A DNA stretch of 64,000 bases from Azolla caroliniana (taxonomy: Eukaryota > Polypodiophyta): the NCBI GenBank assembly GCA_043228905.1, contig JBHGNT010000001.1:17484001-17548000 (forward strand), written 5' to 3'. The notes under the pieces are model-generated. The model was given only the letters and a program-made list of their open reading frames with translations. It was not told the DNA's origin and made no database searches. Position 1 is the stretch's first letter. Each line of letters opens with the position of its first letter. Shown here piece by piece: positions 20,721-31,386 of this stretch. Position numbers and translations under genes: made by a program.

Positions 20721-21612
20721 GTGAAGAGGCGGCAAGGGAGGACGAGGAGGGAAGCTTCATTGGAGGCATATGGGTACAAGAAACCAAAGGGGCGAAGTCG
20801 GCATGAGTTTGATCGATGGGTGGCGTCGGTGAAGCCCCATCAGAGTGCAATGGAAGCATTCTGAGAATTCAAGCGTCGTTTCGCTCAACTCTTAGAACGG
20901 GATCGGAGATCGGTGGGGGCGGACAAAGTCCTCCTATTTTTGAAGACGGTCCATCGGGAGGAGATGATGGACATTTTATTCGAGCTCGAAGATGATTATG
21001 GAGCACACGGCCTCACCGAGGATTGGACCGAAGTGGAGTGGGTATGCCGGCAACACGATGAGAAGCGGTCAGCCACAACACGGCCCGCGAGCGACGGAGA
21101 AGAGAGGGTGGTGAGTGAGTACACACTACCATCAAAACGGAGCTCAATGCGTAATGGTTTGAAGGAGTTCGACCTAGAAGCTTTGGTGTGGAAGGCATGC
21201 GAGATATTGAGGACAAAGATAGAAGCCGAAGAAGGGTCTATTGCGGAGTTGGGTCCGTGAGGATCGGAGGACGCGGAGGAAGACGCCTCCCTACACGTGG
21301 AGGACGGGGCCTATATGGAGGCTGAAAGAGCGTGCAACGGAGACATGGGAGAGGGTACGGAAAGAGCGACCCTCTCGTCTTGCAGAAAAGGGACGGCCAT
21401 GAAGAAGGCCGAGAACCACGGACGGCGAGCGCCACTTCAAGACACGGTTGCCTGAAACGTCGAGCAAGGAGTAGGCTTGCGTAATCGGAGATGGGGTAGC
21501 CACGGATGACGACGTCCGGACAAAGGTGGCTACAGACATGAAGACCAGTGATGCCGGAATCTTGCCCACACCAGTTCTAGAGACTTTGGTGGTCAGCGAC
21601 GAGGGCCCACGT
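20721..21612 (+). pseudogene. Element H gag
   Basis: The frame reads SLEAYGYKKPKGRSRHEFDR (about 20757), has a stop after SAMEAF, then is open from 20913 to 21260 (GADKVLLFLKTVHREEMMDI, HGLTEDWTEVEWVCRQHDEK). It aligns by eye with gag of I (LRKFEERFACLSALDW, SRVLLFVKSVDVRDREKVGF, GLTTDWAVVKRVCGHFDKW). It continues in broken frames to the insertion of I. No zinc knuckle is visible. Confidence 0.6.
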
Positions 21613-22168
21613 TGTCGTGGAGAAAACCATCCCTAGGCGGAAACCGGGTATAACGTGCGTAAACCGGCCCTTACACGTGGGCACAAGTTTTGTTGTATAG
21701 TACGTAGGTAGGTACAAGTCGGTTGAGGTGAAATCCTAGGTAGCACGCATTCATTAGGGAGAAAATCGAGGCGTATCCTTGTCCAAAAGGACAGGGAATA
21801 AACATGATGTAACGGGTGGTAACAGCCTCCCTCCTTGAGTTATAAAAGAGAGGGAGAGGTATTGTAAAAAGATATCGCGTTTTGTGGAGGACGAAGTGCT
21901 GCCAGACTGGAATCAAGCTCTTCTCCTCTGTCTTCTCCAGAGTCATTCTGTGCAGGTTTCGGGAGGCTGACTCTACTCCGCGGAACGCCCGAGTGCTTTC
22001 GGCAGAGTCTCCATCTCGCGTTCTGTGTGTGTGTGTAGGCGTCAGAGCTTATCACTCGCCGGCTTGCCGGTTGTAACTCCTTGATTTATATATACATATA
22101 CATTCATTCTGTCTCCATTGTTCAAAGTTAGTTGCAACTCCTGTGAATCTGTGTGTTTGTGCGCGTGT
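21613..22168 (+). repeat. Element I 5' LTR, 3'-truncated
   Basis: It starts TGTCGTGGAGAAAACCATCC and matches the right LTR as far as GTGTGTTTGTGCGCGTGT. The last about 95 bp of the LTR and the primer site are replaced by CGAGGCGGCAGAGG, so a deletion removed the LTR end. GAGTTATAAAAGAGAGG (about 21837-21853) is a TATA box. A (GT)n run lies at 22025-22037. Confidence 0.8.
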
Positions 22169-22210
22169 GAACGAGGCGGCAGAGGAATAGAAAGATGAGA
22201 GAGTCGGATC

Positions 22211-23203
22211 TTGCAGAAGCCACGACTTCGGTTATGGATCCGGATAGTGAGTGCGCGCGGAGGCACATGCGTCCTCGATAGGGCTATTGAAGCAGTCGTC
22301 GGCACGATAGGCCAGTTTGGTGGGAAGGACGCCACGAGCTATTTGGAGGCTTACCGAGCTGAAATGGTGATGAGGGACATCCTGGAGGACAAGCGACTAG
22401 CCGGGTTCCAATGGGTGGCTATGCCGGGCATCCATGCAGAGGTGCTTGAGGTACGGGCTGAGAGTCGGACCTGGGAAGAGTTTGAAGGTCGGCTCCTTGA
22501 AAAATACGGGCTTGATGACGCGCTTCCGCTATCGAAGTGCGACTTCATGGAATGGGTGGAGACCCTCGAAAAGGGGAGAAACGCGTCGGTGCTCCTTCGG
22601 AAGTTTGAAGAACGCTTCGCATGTCTTTCGGCGCTGGACTGGACCGTACTAGACACAAGTCGTGTCCTATTGTTCGTTAAATCGGTGGACGTAAGGGACC
22701 GGGAGAAAGTGGGCTTCCTGCTGGAGACCGATGACGGCCTAACAACCGATTGGGCTGTGGTAAAGAGAGTCTGCGGCCATTTTGACAAATGGCGTGAGTG
22801 GGTCGATAAAGGCTTGACGGGGGCGGGTTCTATTGCGACAAGGAAGGTTGAGGTTCCCCCACCGGCGCGAAGGGAAGAGCCCCGAGACTGGCTCGAGACC
22901 GGCTCGACTTCGACCAGCATGGTCAAAGGCTCGTTCGGAGGAGCGGCTCTAGAGGAGCTGACTCAGATGGTGAGAGACCTCCAGATTGCACAAGCACGGA
23001 GGGACAGCGGTGAACAAGTCCGTGACCAAAGGCCTCCGGCTAGGAACCGGTGCTTGTGGTGCAACGCGGTCGGCCATGCCCGAAAGGACTACGGGGACTT
23101 TGCCGAAGCGATAAGAGCTAACGTGGTGTACCTATGGAACGGTTGGGTACACGCTAGCGAGACCCGAAGGGCCCTAGATCTGAATGTCGGACGAGGGGTA
23201 TGA
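22211..23203 (+). pseudogene. Element I gag
   Basis: This 330-codon frame contains TIGQFGGKDATSYLEAYRAE, the start of the Gypsy gag core (about residue 32). Central helical segments follow (LLRKFEERFACLSALDW, SVDVRDREKVGFLLETDDGL). Near residue 280 is a CLWCNAVGHARKDYGDF knuckle whose last Cys has become Tyr. The true start is uncertain because the 5' leader is deleted. Gag is the best-preserved part of I, but a stop at 23203 separates it from protease. Confidence 0.75.
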
Positions 23204-24290
23204 AACGGCTAATGGAAGAAGCGGCGGCTCGCCACGCGAAGACCGTCCAATACTCGGCGTCGGCTGGAATCCGGGTTGGAATTGATGGTCCGGAAGACGA
23301 AGGAAGCCAGATTCTGGCCGTTGATGCTGGAAGGCCTCGCCGGCATACGGCTAAGGAAAGAGGAAGCAGACTACGCAGAAAGACGGGCTTCGTTGAAGCT
23401 GCTTGCCAAAACTACAAGGTCCTGGTGGAGGACAAGCGTGCGGGTAAGACAAGAGGGGCCGGTGGTATGAGACCCGGTTCGGGCAAAAGTAGAATGATGC
23501 CGGTACAACTGGCGCACCGTATAAAGCCAAGAGGGTCAGGTACCGATTGAGCACGGAGATCGAGAGGACCACGGACCTGCGAAAGGTCCTCGAGGAACGT
23601 ATCCTCGACAACAAACTGGAGTTGTCACTGAGGGAACTGCTCGGAATCGCCAAGGAGTTCCACGACTCCATCGTGGACTTGGTGAAGCGGAAAAGGCTTT
23701 TAACAGAGCCGGAGCCAGAGAAGCCGGTGGAGGTGCGAATGACGCACCTAGAAGACATGGCTCTAGAAGACGAGTTGGCGGAGAGCCAATATTCAAGGCC
23801 ACATTGGGCTAGAGCAACCACGGAGACCCCTGTTAAGATCGGAAATGTTCAGGAGCCGGTGTTGGCGTTGGTGGACCATGGTTCAGAAATCAACTTGATG
23901 TCCATGGACTTCTACAAGAAGGGGAAGTGGCTGATCTACACCAAGCACGGGTGGAAAATACGGGCAACAACGCGCGCCACGGAAGAGCTGCATGGAGCCT
24001 GCTTGAATGTATGAGTGAAAATCGGCGATGTCGAGATCGATCAGCACTTCTTCGTGCAGGAGACATCCTCGCATCCGGTTATACTCGGGGAACCGTACAT
24101 CACGGCGGCACAGATGGAGACAAAGGTGCTGGACATCGGTTCGGCATATGCACGAGTCCAGAGTCAGGATGGGCGTCACTCAGTCCAGTTCTTGACAGTG
24201 CGACCGAACCATGAGCATAACTGCGAGACCCTAGTGGCAAAAACCGAGGGGATTTTTAGAGAGAGCTATCAAGGTGTGGGGCCGCGATAG
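23204..24290 (+). pseudogene. Element I gag-pol linker and aspartic protease
   Basis: The linker lies in frames 23204-23550 and 23547-24014. The protease starts VKIGNVQEPVLALVDHGSEI at about 23835, with the catalytic Asp near 23874 in the motif V-D-H-G-S-E, then NLMSMDFYKKGKWLI. After an in-frame TGA at 24012 the domain continues with FFVQETSSHPVILGEPYITA, the C-terminal I-L-G-x-P-(Y/W). Most plant Gypsy proteases read D-S-G or D-(G/T)-G-(S/A). The His after the Asp is distinctive. Confidence 0.75.
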
Positions 24291-25983
24291 TCCAAACACC
24301 CCGGAAAAACCCCACAGATGTACTATAGGCAAAAAGACTTGTACCATAGGTAGGAAATTTTGGTTCTCCGATAGCGGAGGTTGTATGATAGCCGGCGTAG
24401 TTGGCCGGGAAAAGAAGCGGGCGGAGGAGCGACTTCGGGCACGCGGAGTCCTCGGCCCTGAAGAGGAAATCAACGGAGCCGTGAAGGCGGTCTCTTTCGA
24501 CGACACCTTGGGGAAGTTACGGGAGGTGTTCGGAGAAGGCCTTAATGAGGACCGGACGATTCTGGTATGTTCGGAAAGGATGTACATAGTGATCGCCAAC
24601 TTCGGTAATGGACTCGAGTCGGATTGGATGGCCCGAGTGGATACAAAGTACAAGACTGTGGACCGGAAGATGAGGCCAGTTGTGGCACCCTTGCCGGAGG
24701 GTAGCGAGTTACGGATAAAGGGGGTCGCATCGGACCCAAGTTTACGAGATCCGGCCAGCATAGGATACACGTTCACTGACATAACGCTACGGGAGCTCAA
24801 GATCGGTGGGGGTGGCTTTCTAATGCCGGCAGAAGAGGACCAGTTTCAGAGAATGCTCTGGAGGCTCGGGAAGGCTTTCGCATTCTCACCGGAGGAGATC
24901 AGGTGCGTAGACCCGACGGTTGTGGAACCAATGGTGATCTTCACGGTACCGCATGTGCCGTGGAATCTCAAACCGATTCAGATACCCAAAGCTCACATCT
25001 CGAAGCTGATGGAGCTGCTGAAACAGAAGGTGGAGATGGGCATCCTCGAACCATCGAGTGCCCCATATTCGAATCGGTGGTTTACCGTGCCAAAGAAGAA
25101 CGACACACTACGCTTCATACAGGACCTGCATCCGGTCAACAAGGTGACCATTCGAAATGCAGGTATCGGACTGACCATTGGTGAGTTCGCGGAGGCCTTC
25201 GCAGGGAGGTCGATCTACTCGGTCGGGGATCTGTACTCAGGGTATGATCAATTCCAACTAGCCGTAGAGAGCAAGGATGTCACGACGATGCGGACTCCTC
25301 TCGGCCTAGTTTAGATGTGTACCCTACCGCAAGGGGGAACTAACTCGGTGGCGCACATGGTGAATGCGATGAGCAAGGTGTTGAGGGACTGCATCCCGGA
25401 CATCACCATGCCGTTTCTGGACGACATCCCGATCAAAGGATGTCCGGTGGAGGCCAAGGATGAGTGGATCGAGCCCGACGGTTGCTGGAGGTTCGTGACG
25501 GATCACATCCGCGACTGCGAGAAGGTGCTAAAAAGACTCAGGAGAGCACGACTCACCTTCTCTAGAGAAAAATTAGCCTTCGGACAGCCGGAGATCTTGG
25601 TAGTGGGACACCTGTGTGGACCGTACGGCTGGAAGCCGCCCCCGGCGAAGGTAGAAGCCATATCCGTGATGAAGGATGATTGCAGGTCGGTCACGGAGGT
25701 CCGAAGGATCCTGGGGGCATGTGCGTTCTATCACATCTGGATTCCGCACTACACACATGTCGCACAACTGCTTTATGGGTTATTAAAGAAAGCGAGCCGG
25801 TTCGAATGGAGGACCGTGCACATGGAGTCGGATTGGAGACTAAAAGAGGCGCTCGCTGTGGCACCGGCTCTCCGGAAAGCGGTTTACGGTAAGGAAATCC
25901 CCATTTACGTGATGGTGGACACGAGCCTGATCGGGATGGGGTGGGTGATCAATCAGGAAGATGAAACGGCGTACGGTTCCTGA
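24274..25983 (+). pseudogene. Element I reverse transcriptase and RNase H start
   Basis: Fingers: IPKAHISKLMELLKQKVEMG, SAPYSNRWFTVPKKNDTLRF (about 24985-25120). Palm: SVGDLYSGYDQFQLA, TTMRTPLGLV. A TAG at 25312 interrupts just before MCTLPQGGTNSVAHM. The active site is MPFLDDIPIKG (about 25408-25440), F-L-D-D instead of the usual Y-(I/L/V)-D-D. RVLGxACxFY wording survives as RRILGACAFYHIWIPHY (thumb), and RNase H begins at YVMVDTSLIGMGWVIN. RT would copy the element RNA into cDNA. Confidence 0.8.
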
Positions 25984-26697
25984 TCCGGCTCGGGGCAAAG
26001 GTATTGAGCGCGCGGCAGCGAGGATACGCCCAAATCAAGTGTGAGCTATGGGGTATCATTTCGGCAGTTAAGGCCGACAAGGACTATCTGATCGGGACGA
26101 AAGTGATCATCGAGACAGACTGCCTACCGATTCTGGGTATGGTTTCTGGATGCGCGACGCCGGACCTAGCAATGCTCAGGTGGATAGCGTACATCAAGTC
26201 CCTGAATCCGGAAATACAACACATTTCCGGAAAGGAAAATGCCATTGGCCGACATGCTTTCGAGAGGGAGGTTCGATGACGAGGACGGCATGGTTGCGGA
26301 GGACGAGGAAGTCGGTGTGGACTTCTTTGAGGCGGCTTACGTAACAACAAGAAAGGGGAGCACTCCGGCACTTAATGAATTCAACGAGAGCAAGTACGAT
26401 GGGGAGTGGCTCCAGATCGGTGGGTTCCTGAAGACAATGACACCGGACGCAACGTGGACGAAGGAAGAGACCAACCGGATTCGGAAGAAAGCGTACCGAT
26501 TCTTCCTACAGGGCGGGAGCATATGGAAGCACCCAAAGAAGAGAAATGGCATCCTGCTCCGAGTGGTGGCGAGGAAAGAGGAACAAGAAGAATTGCTGAC
26601 GGCCTACCACGGGAAGTACTGGTGGCCGGAACTATACCGGGACATGCATCGGTTCGGGACGACTTGCGAAAGCTGTCACGTGCACTCCATTGTCTGA
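25984..26697 (+). pseudogene. Element I RNase H end and integrase zinc-binding domain
   Basis: The frame 26004-26279 has the RNase H Glu helix (CELWGIISAVKADKDYL) and the third Asp in VIIETDCLPILGM. It then shows ISGKENAIGRHAF, where the family usually has N-A-(V/I)-A-D-x-L-S-R. A shifted frame (26239) restores PLADMLSRGRF. The integrase N-terminal zinc domain appears at LLTAYHGKYWWPELYRDMHR and TCESCHVHS (about 26598-26690), an H...H...C-x2-C pattern. Confidence 0.75.
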
Positions 26698-27535
26698 CAT
26701 TGGGACGAGCTTCACCCGGCCTACCCTCCGACCGTCCACTTCAAGTGGATGGTGGATCTGGTGACAATGCTGATGGGGGTAGGGCAGATGCGGTATCTGG
26801 TGTTGGCTCGGGAGGACCTGACGAAGCAGGTGGAAGGTCGAGCGTTGCAGAACAAAACGACCTTGGCCGTGTGCCGATTTCCGATCAAAGAAGTGGTGTG
26901 TTGGTACGGGTGTGTATGTAAGATCGTGGCTGACCACGGAGAATTGGACGTGCAAGAGGGGGAAGAGTTGTTTGACCGTCTAGGGATTAAACTCTCGCTC
27001 ACCACAGCGTACAATCCGGAGGCTAACGGGAAGGTTGAATGCGGACACGGGCCGATCGTCAAAGCGTTGGTATGGGCGTGTGGAGGCCTAGTCGGGAACT
27101 GGCCGTGGCTCTTACCCTATGCGTTGTGGGCAAACCGAACTATGCACAGTTCAGTAACCGAGTTCATGCCGGCAGAGCTAATGTACGGGCAGAAGCCGAT
27201 TATGCCAACGGAGCAGACAATCTCCTCATGGGCCATGGTGGACTGGAAAGACGAGATGAGCCGGGAGGAGCTGTTAGCGGCACAGATTCATCAGCTGGAG
27301 CGAAGACCGGAGGATGTGGACCGACAGCGGAGAAGCTACAGGTGGCGAGGGCAAAGAACAAAGGACGGTTCGACTGGACTCACCGACGAAGACCAAAGAA
27401 GATCGAGGAAGGCGACTGGGGAAACGGATCAAAGCATTCAAAAAGCGGCACGAGGCTGAACCTGACCCAGACGACTTTGATAGCGACAACGACCAGCTTG
27501 GAACGGATGTCGATCCGGAAGACGAAGGATAAGCG
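26698..27535 (+). pseudogene. Element I integrase core and C-terminus
   Basis: The 236-codon frame from 26749 starts within the core. MVDLVTMLMGVGQMRYLVLA holds the first catalytic Asp, KIVADHGELD the second and NPEANGKVECGHGP the Glu, so D-D-E is intact. It ends with the Gypsy-typical FALWAN-like PYALWANRTMHSS and PAELMYGQKPIMP. After about 27330 the C-terminal tail is frameshifted (KEDRGRRLGKRIKAFKK-type basic tail). No chromodomain is seen. Confidence 0.8.
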
Positions 27536-27593
27536 TGGGTAGGTTTTCTCTAGCAAGAGTCTAATTTTGGCGCATACCGGTGGATGTGCAGTT

Positions 27594-27606
27594 AGGTGGG
27601 GGCGGA
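27594..27606 (+). other. Polypurine tract of I
   Basis: AGGTGGGGGCGGA lies directly before the 3' LTR. Element H has almost the same tract (GGTGGGGGCGGA at 34728-34739), one of several terminal similarities between the two. Confidence 0.75.
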
Positions 27607-28262
27607 TGTCGTGGAGAAAACCGTCCCTAGGCGGAAATCGGGTATAACGTGCATAAACCGGCCCTTACACGTGGGCATAAGTTTTGTTGTATAGTACGTA
27701 GGTAGGTACAAGTCGGCTGAGGTGAAATCCTAGGTAGAAAATCGAGGTGTATCCCCGTCCGAAAGGACAGGGAATAAACATGATATAACGGGTGGTAACG
27801 GCCTCCCTCCTTGGGCTATAAAAGAGAGGGAGAGGTATTGTAAAAAGATATCGCGTTTTGTGGAGGACGAAGTGCTGCCGGACTGGAACCGAGCTCTTCT
27901 CCTCTGTCTTCTCCATAGTCGTTCTGTGCAGGTTTCGGGAGGCTGACTCTACTCCGTGGAACACCCGAGTGCTTCCGGCAGAGTCTCCATCGCGCGTTCT
28001 GTGTGTGTGTGTGTGTGTGTGTGCAGGCGTCAGAGCCTATCACTTGCGGGCTTGCCAGTTGTAACTCCTTGATTTATATATACATATATATTCGTTCTGT
28101 CTCCATTGTTCAGAATTAGTTGCAACTCCTGTGAATCTGTGTGTCTATGCGCGTGTAAAGTACATCGGTAGTTTCCTTGCCCTCTTCCCATTCGATTATT
28201 TCTCGGTCCAAGGCCCCCATGGTCCCGCCTCGTTCTCCACGCACGCGCGTAACAACGCGACA
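27607..28262 (+). repeat. Element I 3' LTR
   Basis: It runs 656 bp from TGTCGTGGAGAAAACCGTCC to AACAACGCGACA. TATA box: GGGCTATAAAAGAGAGG (about 27813-27829). It has a longer (GT)n run (about 28001-28022) than the 5' copy. Relative to the 5' LTR it lacks a short block after TAGGTAG but keeps the complete end with CCAAGGCCCCCATGG, which resembles the end of the LTR of H. Confidence 0.8.
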
Positions 28263-28266
28263 ACGT

Positions 28267-28532
28267 GAGACCAAAGAGATGGACGGTGGCGGCGGCAAGA
28301 CAGGCGAACGAGACAATGAGGAGAATGAGGAAGATTGTAGCGGGAGGAGGTGAGATCTCTCAACACCGGTGCTGGAGACTATGGCGATTGCCCCCGACTA
28401 CCAACATAAGACCAAAGAGACGGCAGGTGGCGGCGAGGAGTCGGAGGTCGAAACAGATGTGGATGCCAAAACGGGTATCCGGTACGGAAAGATGGATGAG
28501 CGGGGCCAAGAGTGCCAATCGGAGTTGGAAAG
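28267..28532 (+). pseudogene. Element H internal sequence between I and G
   Basis: This is the continuation of H after I. Open frame 28369-28560 (PDYQHKTKETAGGGEESEVE, DERGQECQSELESEN) is acidic and low in recognisable domains. Its end runs into the LTR of G. It is probably the gag C-terminal region. No zinc knuckle or protease is seen. Confidence 0.4.
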
Positions 28533-29081
28533 TGAAAATGATTACTTGCGGAAGCGTTAGAAAACAGAGAAAGCAGAGAATACACAGAGTACCCGGGAGA
28601 GACAGAGAGAGCAGAACGTAAAAGCTATATTCAAAACAATATAAACACTCTGTCGATACAACTATGCTCAGTAGCACTATTTATACAAGTCCTCGTGGGA
28701 CTGACAAGAGTACCGCGTACTTCAATGCTCACACGAGCATCTGACACTTACTACGAGACTATAACTGCCTAGTAGTTTAAACTAATACTAGGCTTCCGGT
28801 TACCGATTGGATCCGGCAAACTGGCTCCCCAGCTCACCAACTCTGTTGCTTGCCGGCTCGGTTGCTCACTGGCTTACTGATCCATCTCGCTCACCGGCTC
28901 AGGGTTATCCAGCCGATCCGACTCCAGTTAGTGTCAGCCTCTGTGGCAGTCGGTTCTTCCGACCGACTTCTCCTGGCGTCGCTTCGCCTTGCTCGCGCTC
29001 CTCGTCCGGTCCGGTTTTGTTGGCCGCGACCCCTCTTGTTCTGCACACCTTGACCTCCTTGGTCGTCTTGTCTGCTCAACA
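28533..29081 (-). repeat. Element G 3' LTR
   Basis: On the + strand it starts TGAAAATGATTACTTGCGG, next to the duplication GAAAG. It shares about 350 bp with the 5' LTR, then has about 165 bp absent from the 5' LTR. The end at CTGCTCAACA (29081) is inferred from TGTTGAGC, the LTR start of related Copia F. ACTATTTATACAAGTCC (28676-28692) holds a - strand TATA-like TATAAAT. Confidence 0.65.
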
Positions 29082-29520
29082 GGCCCAATTCAGCTCCCTT
29101 GCTGCTGTGACTTCAACGCGTTTTGGCTCACCGATTCCTACGTGTTGGCATTGACTTTCACTGCCTTCTTGTCCTCTTTGCCTTGAATTGATCCGGTTCT
29201 TCCGAATCTGTCTGTTGAACCGAATCAACTGTCTCTGATTCATTCCAGCTCTTGTCCGAATCGGTTGCTCCCGATTCGTCTTCTAGTTCCAAGCCCTTCA
29301 ACACAACGGACCATGTCCGGGTCTTGGCCTTCTTCCTTCGGTCAGCTCTGTCCTTCTTGACTCTGCCGCCGCTGCCGCTTGTTCCAACTTGTTCGGATGT
29401 GTCAACTCGACTCCTTTCTTCTTCTTGACTCTCCCTTCGTCGGTTCTTCCCTCACCGGTGCAATCGGCAGTCTCTTTGCCTTTGCTCATTCCGATGTCTT
29501 TGCCCATTCTCCCCCTCAAG
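29082..29520 (-). other. Element G 3' region with Copia polypurine tract
   Basis: The - strand reads CTTGAGGGGGAGAATGGG at 29502-29519, the usual Copia polypurine tract, at the end of the pol frame (…QHLNVPHLRG). In most Copia elements the LTR follows at once. Here about 420 bp of extra sequence, open as a Lys/Glu/Ala-rich extension of pol, comes before the recognised LTR. Confidence 0.5.
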
Positions 29521-30538
29521 TGTGGCACGTTGAGATGCTGAACACCAAGCATTTCGGTGAAGTGCTGCAACTTGTCCAATCCGAGTGGTTTGGTGAAGAT
29601 GTCGGCAACTTGTCGATCCATGTGAACATACCGAAGTTCGACCTCACCGCTCAAGACACGCTCATGCACGAAGTGATAGTGCACTTCTATGTACTTTCTG
29701 CGAGCATGGAATACGGGGTTCTTGGCGAGTTGTATGCTGCTTATGTTGTCGTAGTAGACCAGAATCGGGGTCGGTACCTCGATCCGTAGGTCTTGCAGCA
29801 GTTGCCGAAGCCAAATGGCTTCACAGGTGGCAATGGTAGCGTCCCGATACTTAGCCTCAGTGCTCGACAAAGCATATGTTGGCTGCTCCACGCAACAGCC
29901 GCGCTACCTAGGGAAAACATGTAACCGGAGGTTGATCGGCGATCTGATGTATCGCCGGCCCAGTCGGCATCTATGTAACCGACCAGCTCTATGGATATAC
30001 CGTGCCGGTAGAACAGGCCCCGGTCCTTCGTGCCGCTTACATATCGCAGTATCCGCTGCGCGCATTGAAGGTGCTCCACGGTCGGCTTTTGCATGAACTG
30101 ACTTATCATTCCGACCGGATAGTTGATGTCGGGTCGTGTGATAGTCAAGTAAATAAAGCTTCCGACAATTTGTCGGAACCGTTTCTCGTTGCAGATTGGT
30201 CCTAAGTTGGGACGAAGCTTCTCGTTTCGGTCCAAGGGTGTGGAGACAAGTCGGCATTCTGTCATGCCGAACTTGTACAACATATTCAAGACGTAATGTC
30301 GTTGTGAGAGCAATATGCCGTCGGGGGTTCGGATCACCTCGATCCCAAGAAAATAATGAAGGTCCCGCGGTTCCTTCATCTCAAATGCATCCGACAACTG
30401 GGACTTGACGCGGTTGACTTCTGGAAGACCCGGTCCAGTGATGACTAAATCATCAACATATAACAGGATACATACCGGAACGGCTAAGCCTTGCCGGATG
30501 AACAACGAAGAGTCGGCCTTGGAGGCCGCAAACCCCAT
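29521..30538 (-). pseudogene. Element G reverse transcriptase C-terminal half and RNase H
   Basis: The frame 30538-29741 begins in the palm (SLFIRQGLAVPVCILLYVDD, active site Y-V-D-D near 30455). It continues with LHYFLGIEVIRTPDGILLSQ, the RT-thumb and the RNase H Asp in VGYIDADWAGDTSDRRSTSG. A frameshift near 29880 leads to SSTEAKYRDATIATCEAIWL (catalytic Glu) and VYYDNISSIQLAKNP (third Asp), closing with FTKPLGLDKLQHF. Residue wording is typical of plant Copia. The broken frame makes it inactive. Confidence 0.85.
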
Positions 30539-30547
30539 CTTGTGCAG

Positions 30548-30928
30548 CTAGTGTGTGATCTTCGCATTCCAAGCTCGAGGGGCTTGCTTCAAGCCATACA
30601 ATGACTTCTTCAGCCGGCATACCGCAGACTTGTTCATCTCCAATTGAAAACCGGGGGGACCTCTTGTTGCTGCAACCGCCAGCACCACATGAGCCATTGT
30701 CATCTTGGCTACCGGAGTGAAGGTCTCATCGTAGTCGATTCCGTGGGTCTGCGCGTATCCCTTTGCCACTAACCAGGCCTTGTACCAGTTCACTAAACCG
30801 TCAACGTTGTACTTTACCTTGTACACCCTCTTGCATCCGATCGGTTTACAGTGACGGGGAGGGTCGACTAGGTCCCATGTCTCGTTGACATCAAGTGCCT
30901 GCATTCTTCCTCCATAGCGGCATGCCAA
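30548..30928 (-). pseudogene. Element G reverse transcriptase N-terminal half with deletion
   Basis: Fingers: NETWDLVDPPRHCKPIGCKR, VYKVKYNVDGLVNWYKAWLV, GIDYDETFTPVAKM. The usual L-D-V-x-(N/T)-A-F-L-x-G segment is missing. The frame passes from QLEMNKSA directly to VCRLKKSLYGLKQAPRAWN, a deletion of about 30 residues that removes the first catalytic Asp. A stop follows (KITH). Confidence 0.8.
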
Positions 30929-31386
30929 TTTGCGTCCTTTGCCGCTTCTGCGTAGCTCTCCGGCTCACACACTTCCGCCACCTTCGTCATGTACACATAG
31001 TGATGCGCCATGTACTCATTGTACCCGTACTGCGTGACGGGATCCTTCAGGCGGGTGGACCGGCGTAACTCATCGTTACCCGGTTTAAGGCCTTTCTTGG
31101 CCGGTTCGGTCTTCGTTGCCGAAGATCCGCCTTTCTCCCTGCCGGAGTCGGATGCACACCGATCCGACTCATCGTTTCTGGTTTCGAATTCCGACATCTT
31201 TTTCTTTCCTTTCTCTTTGCACGTGAACCGTCTCCTCGGTTCCTTGCGCGGGGAGTGCACGACAGAGTCTCCACTACTCGCCGGTTCCTCATTGGACTGG
31301 TCGGATTGACTCAGTCTCTCGTTCGGCCCACTCAACCAAAACGAGTTCGGACTCTCATCCTGAGTCCACGCTTCATCGTCATCTAC
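30929..31386 (-). pseudogene. Element G integrase-RT linker
   Basis: The frame 31335-30868 carries EKGKKKMSEFETRNDESDRC, then a basic-acidic disordered region and LRRSTRLKDPVTQYGYNEYM, the standard Copia lead-in to RT (R-R-S-x-R-x-K-x-P). The linker of Copia fragment L inside element C (near 4240) starts with almost the same words. Confidence 0.7.

Larger units (their letters stand above)
21613..28262 (+). mobile_element. Element I: Ty3/Gypsy of unusual lineage, nearly complete
   Basis: LTRs at 21613-22168 (3'-truncated) and 27607-28262 enclose gag, protease, RT, RNase H and integrase on the + strand in Gypsy order. The 4-bp repeat ACGT flanks it (21609-21612 and 28263-28266). LTR ends (TGTCG...CGACA) and the polypurine tract resemble those of H, in whose gag it sits. 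Pol is recognisable throughout but has several stops and frameshifts. Wording such as VDHGSE, FTVPKK and CTLPQG is a distinctive Gypsy branch that I cannot place among the standard plant lineages. Confidence 0.8.

Noticed and set aside
22351-22926. 191-codon - strand open frame
   Set aside because: It is the complement of the I gag frame. Its Ser/Arg-rich composition is what a GC-rich gag gives on the other strand, and it has no domain.
29298-29520. Extra protein domain fused to RNase H of G
   Set aside because: The open extension (Lys/Glu/Ala-rich) lies beyond the polypurine tract and normal pol end, and is probably read-through into untranslated sequence.
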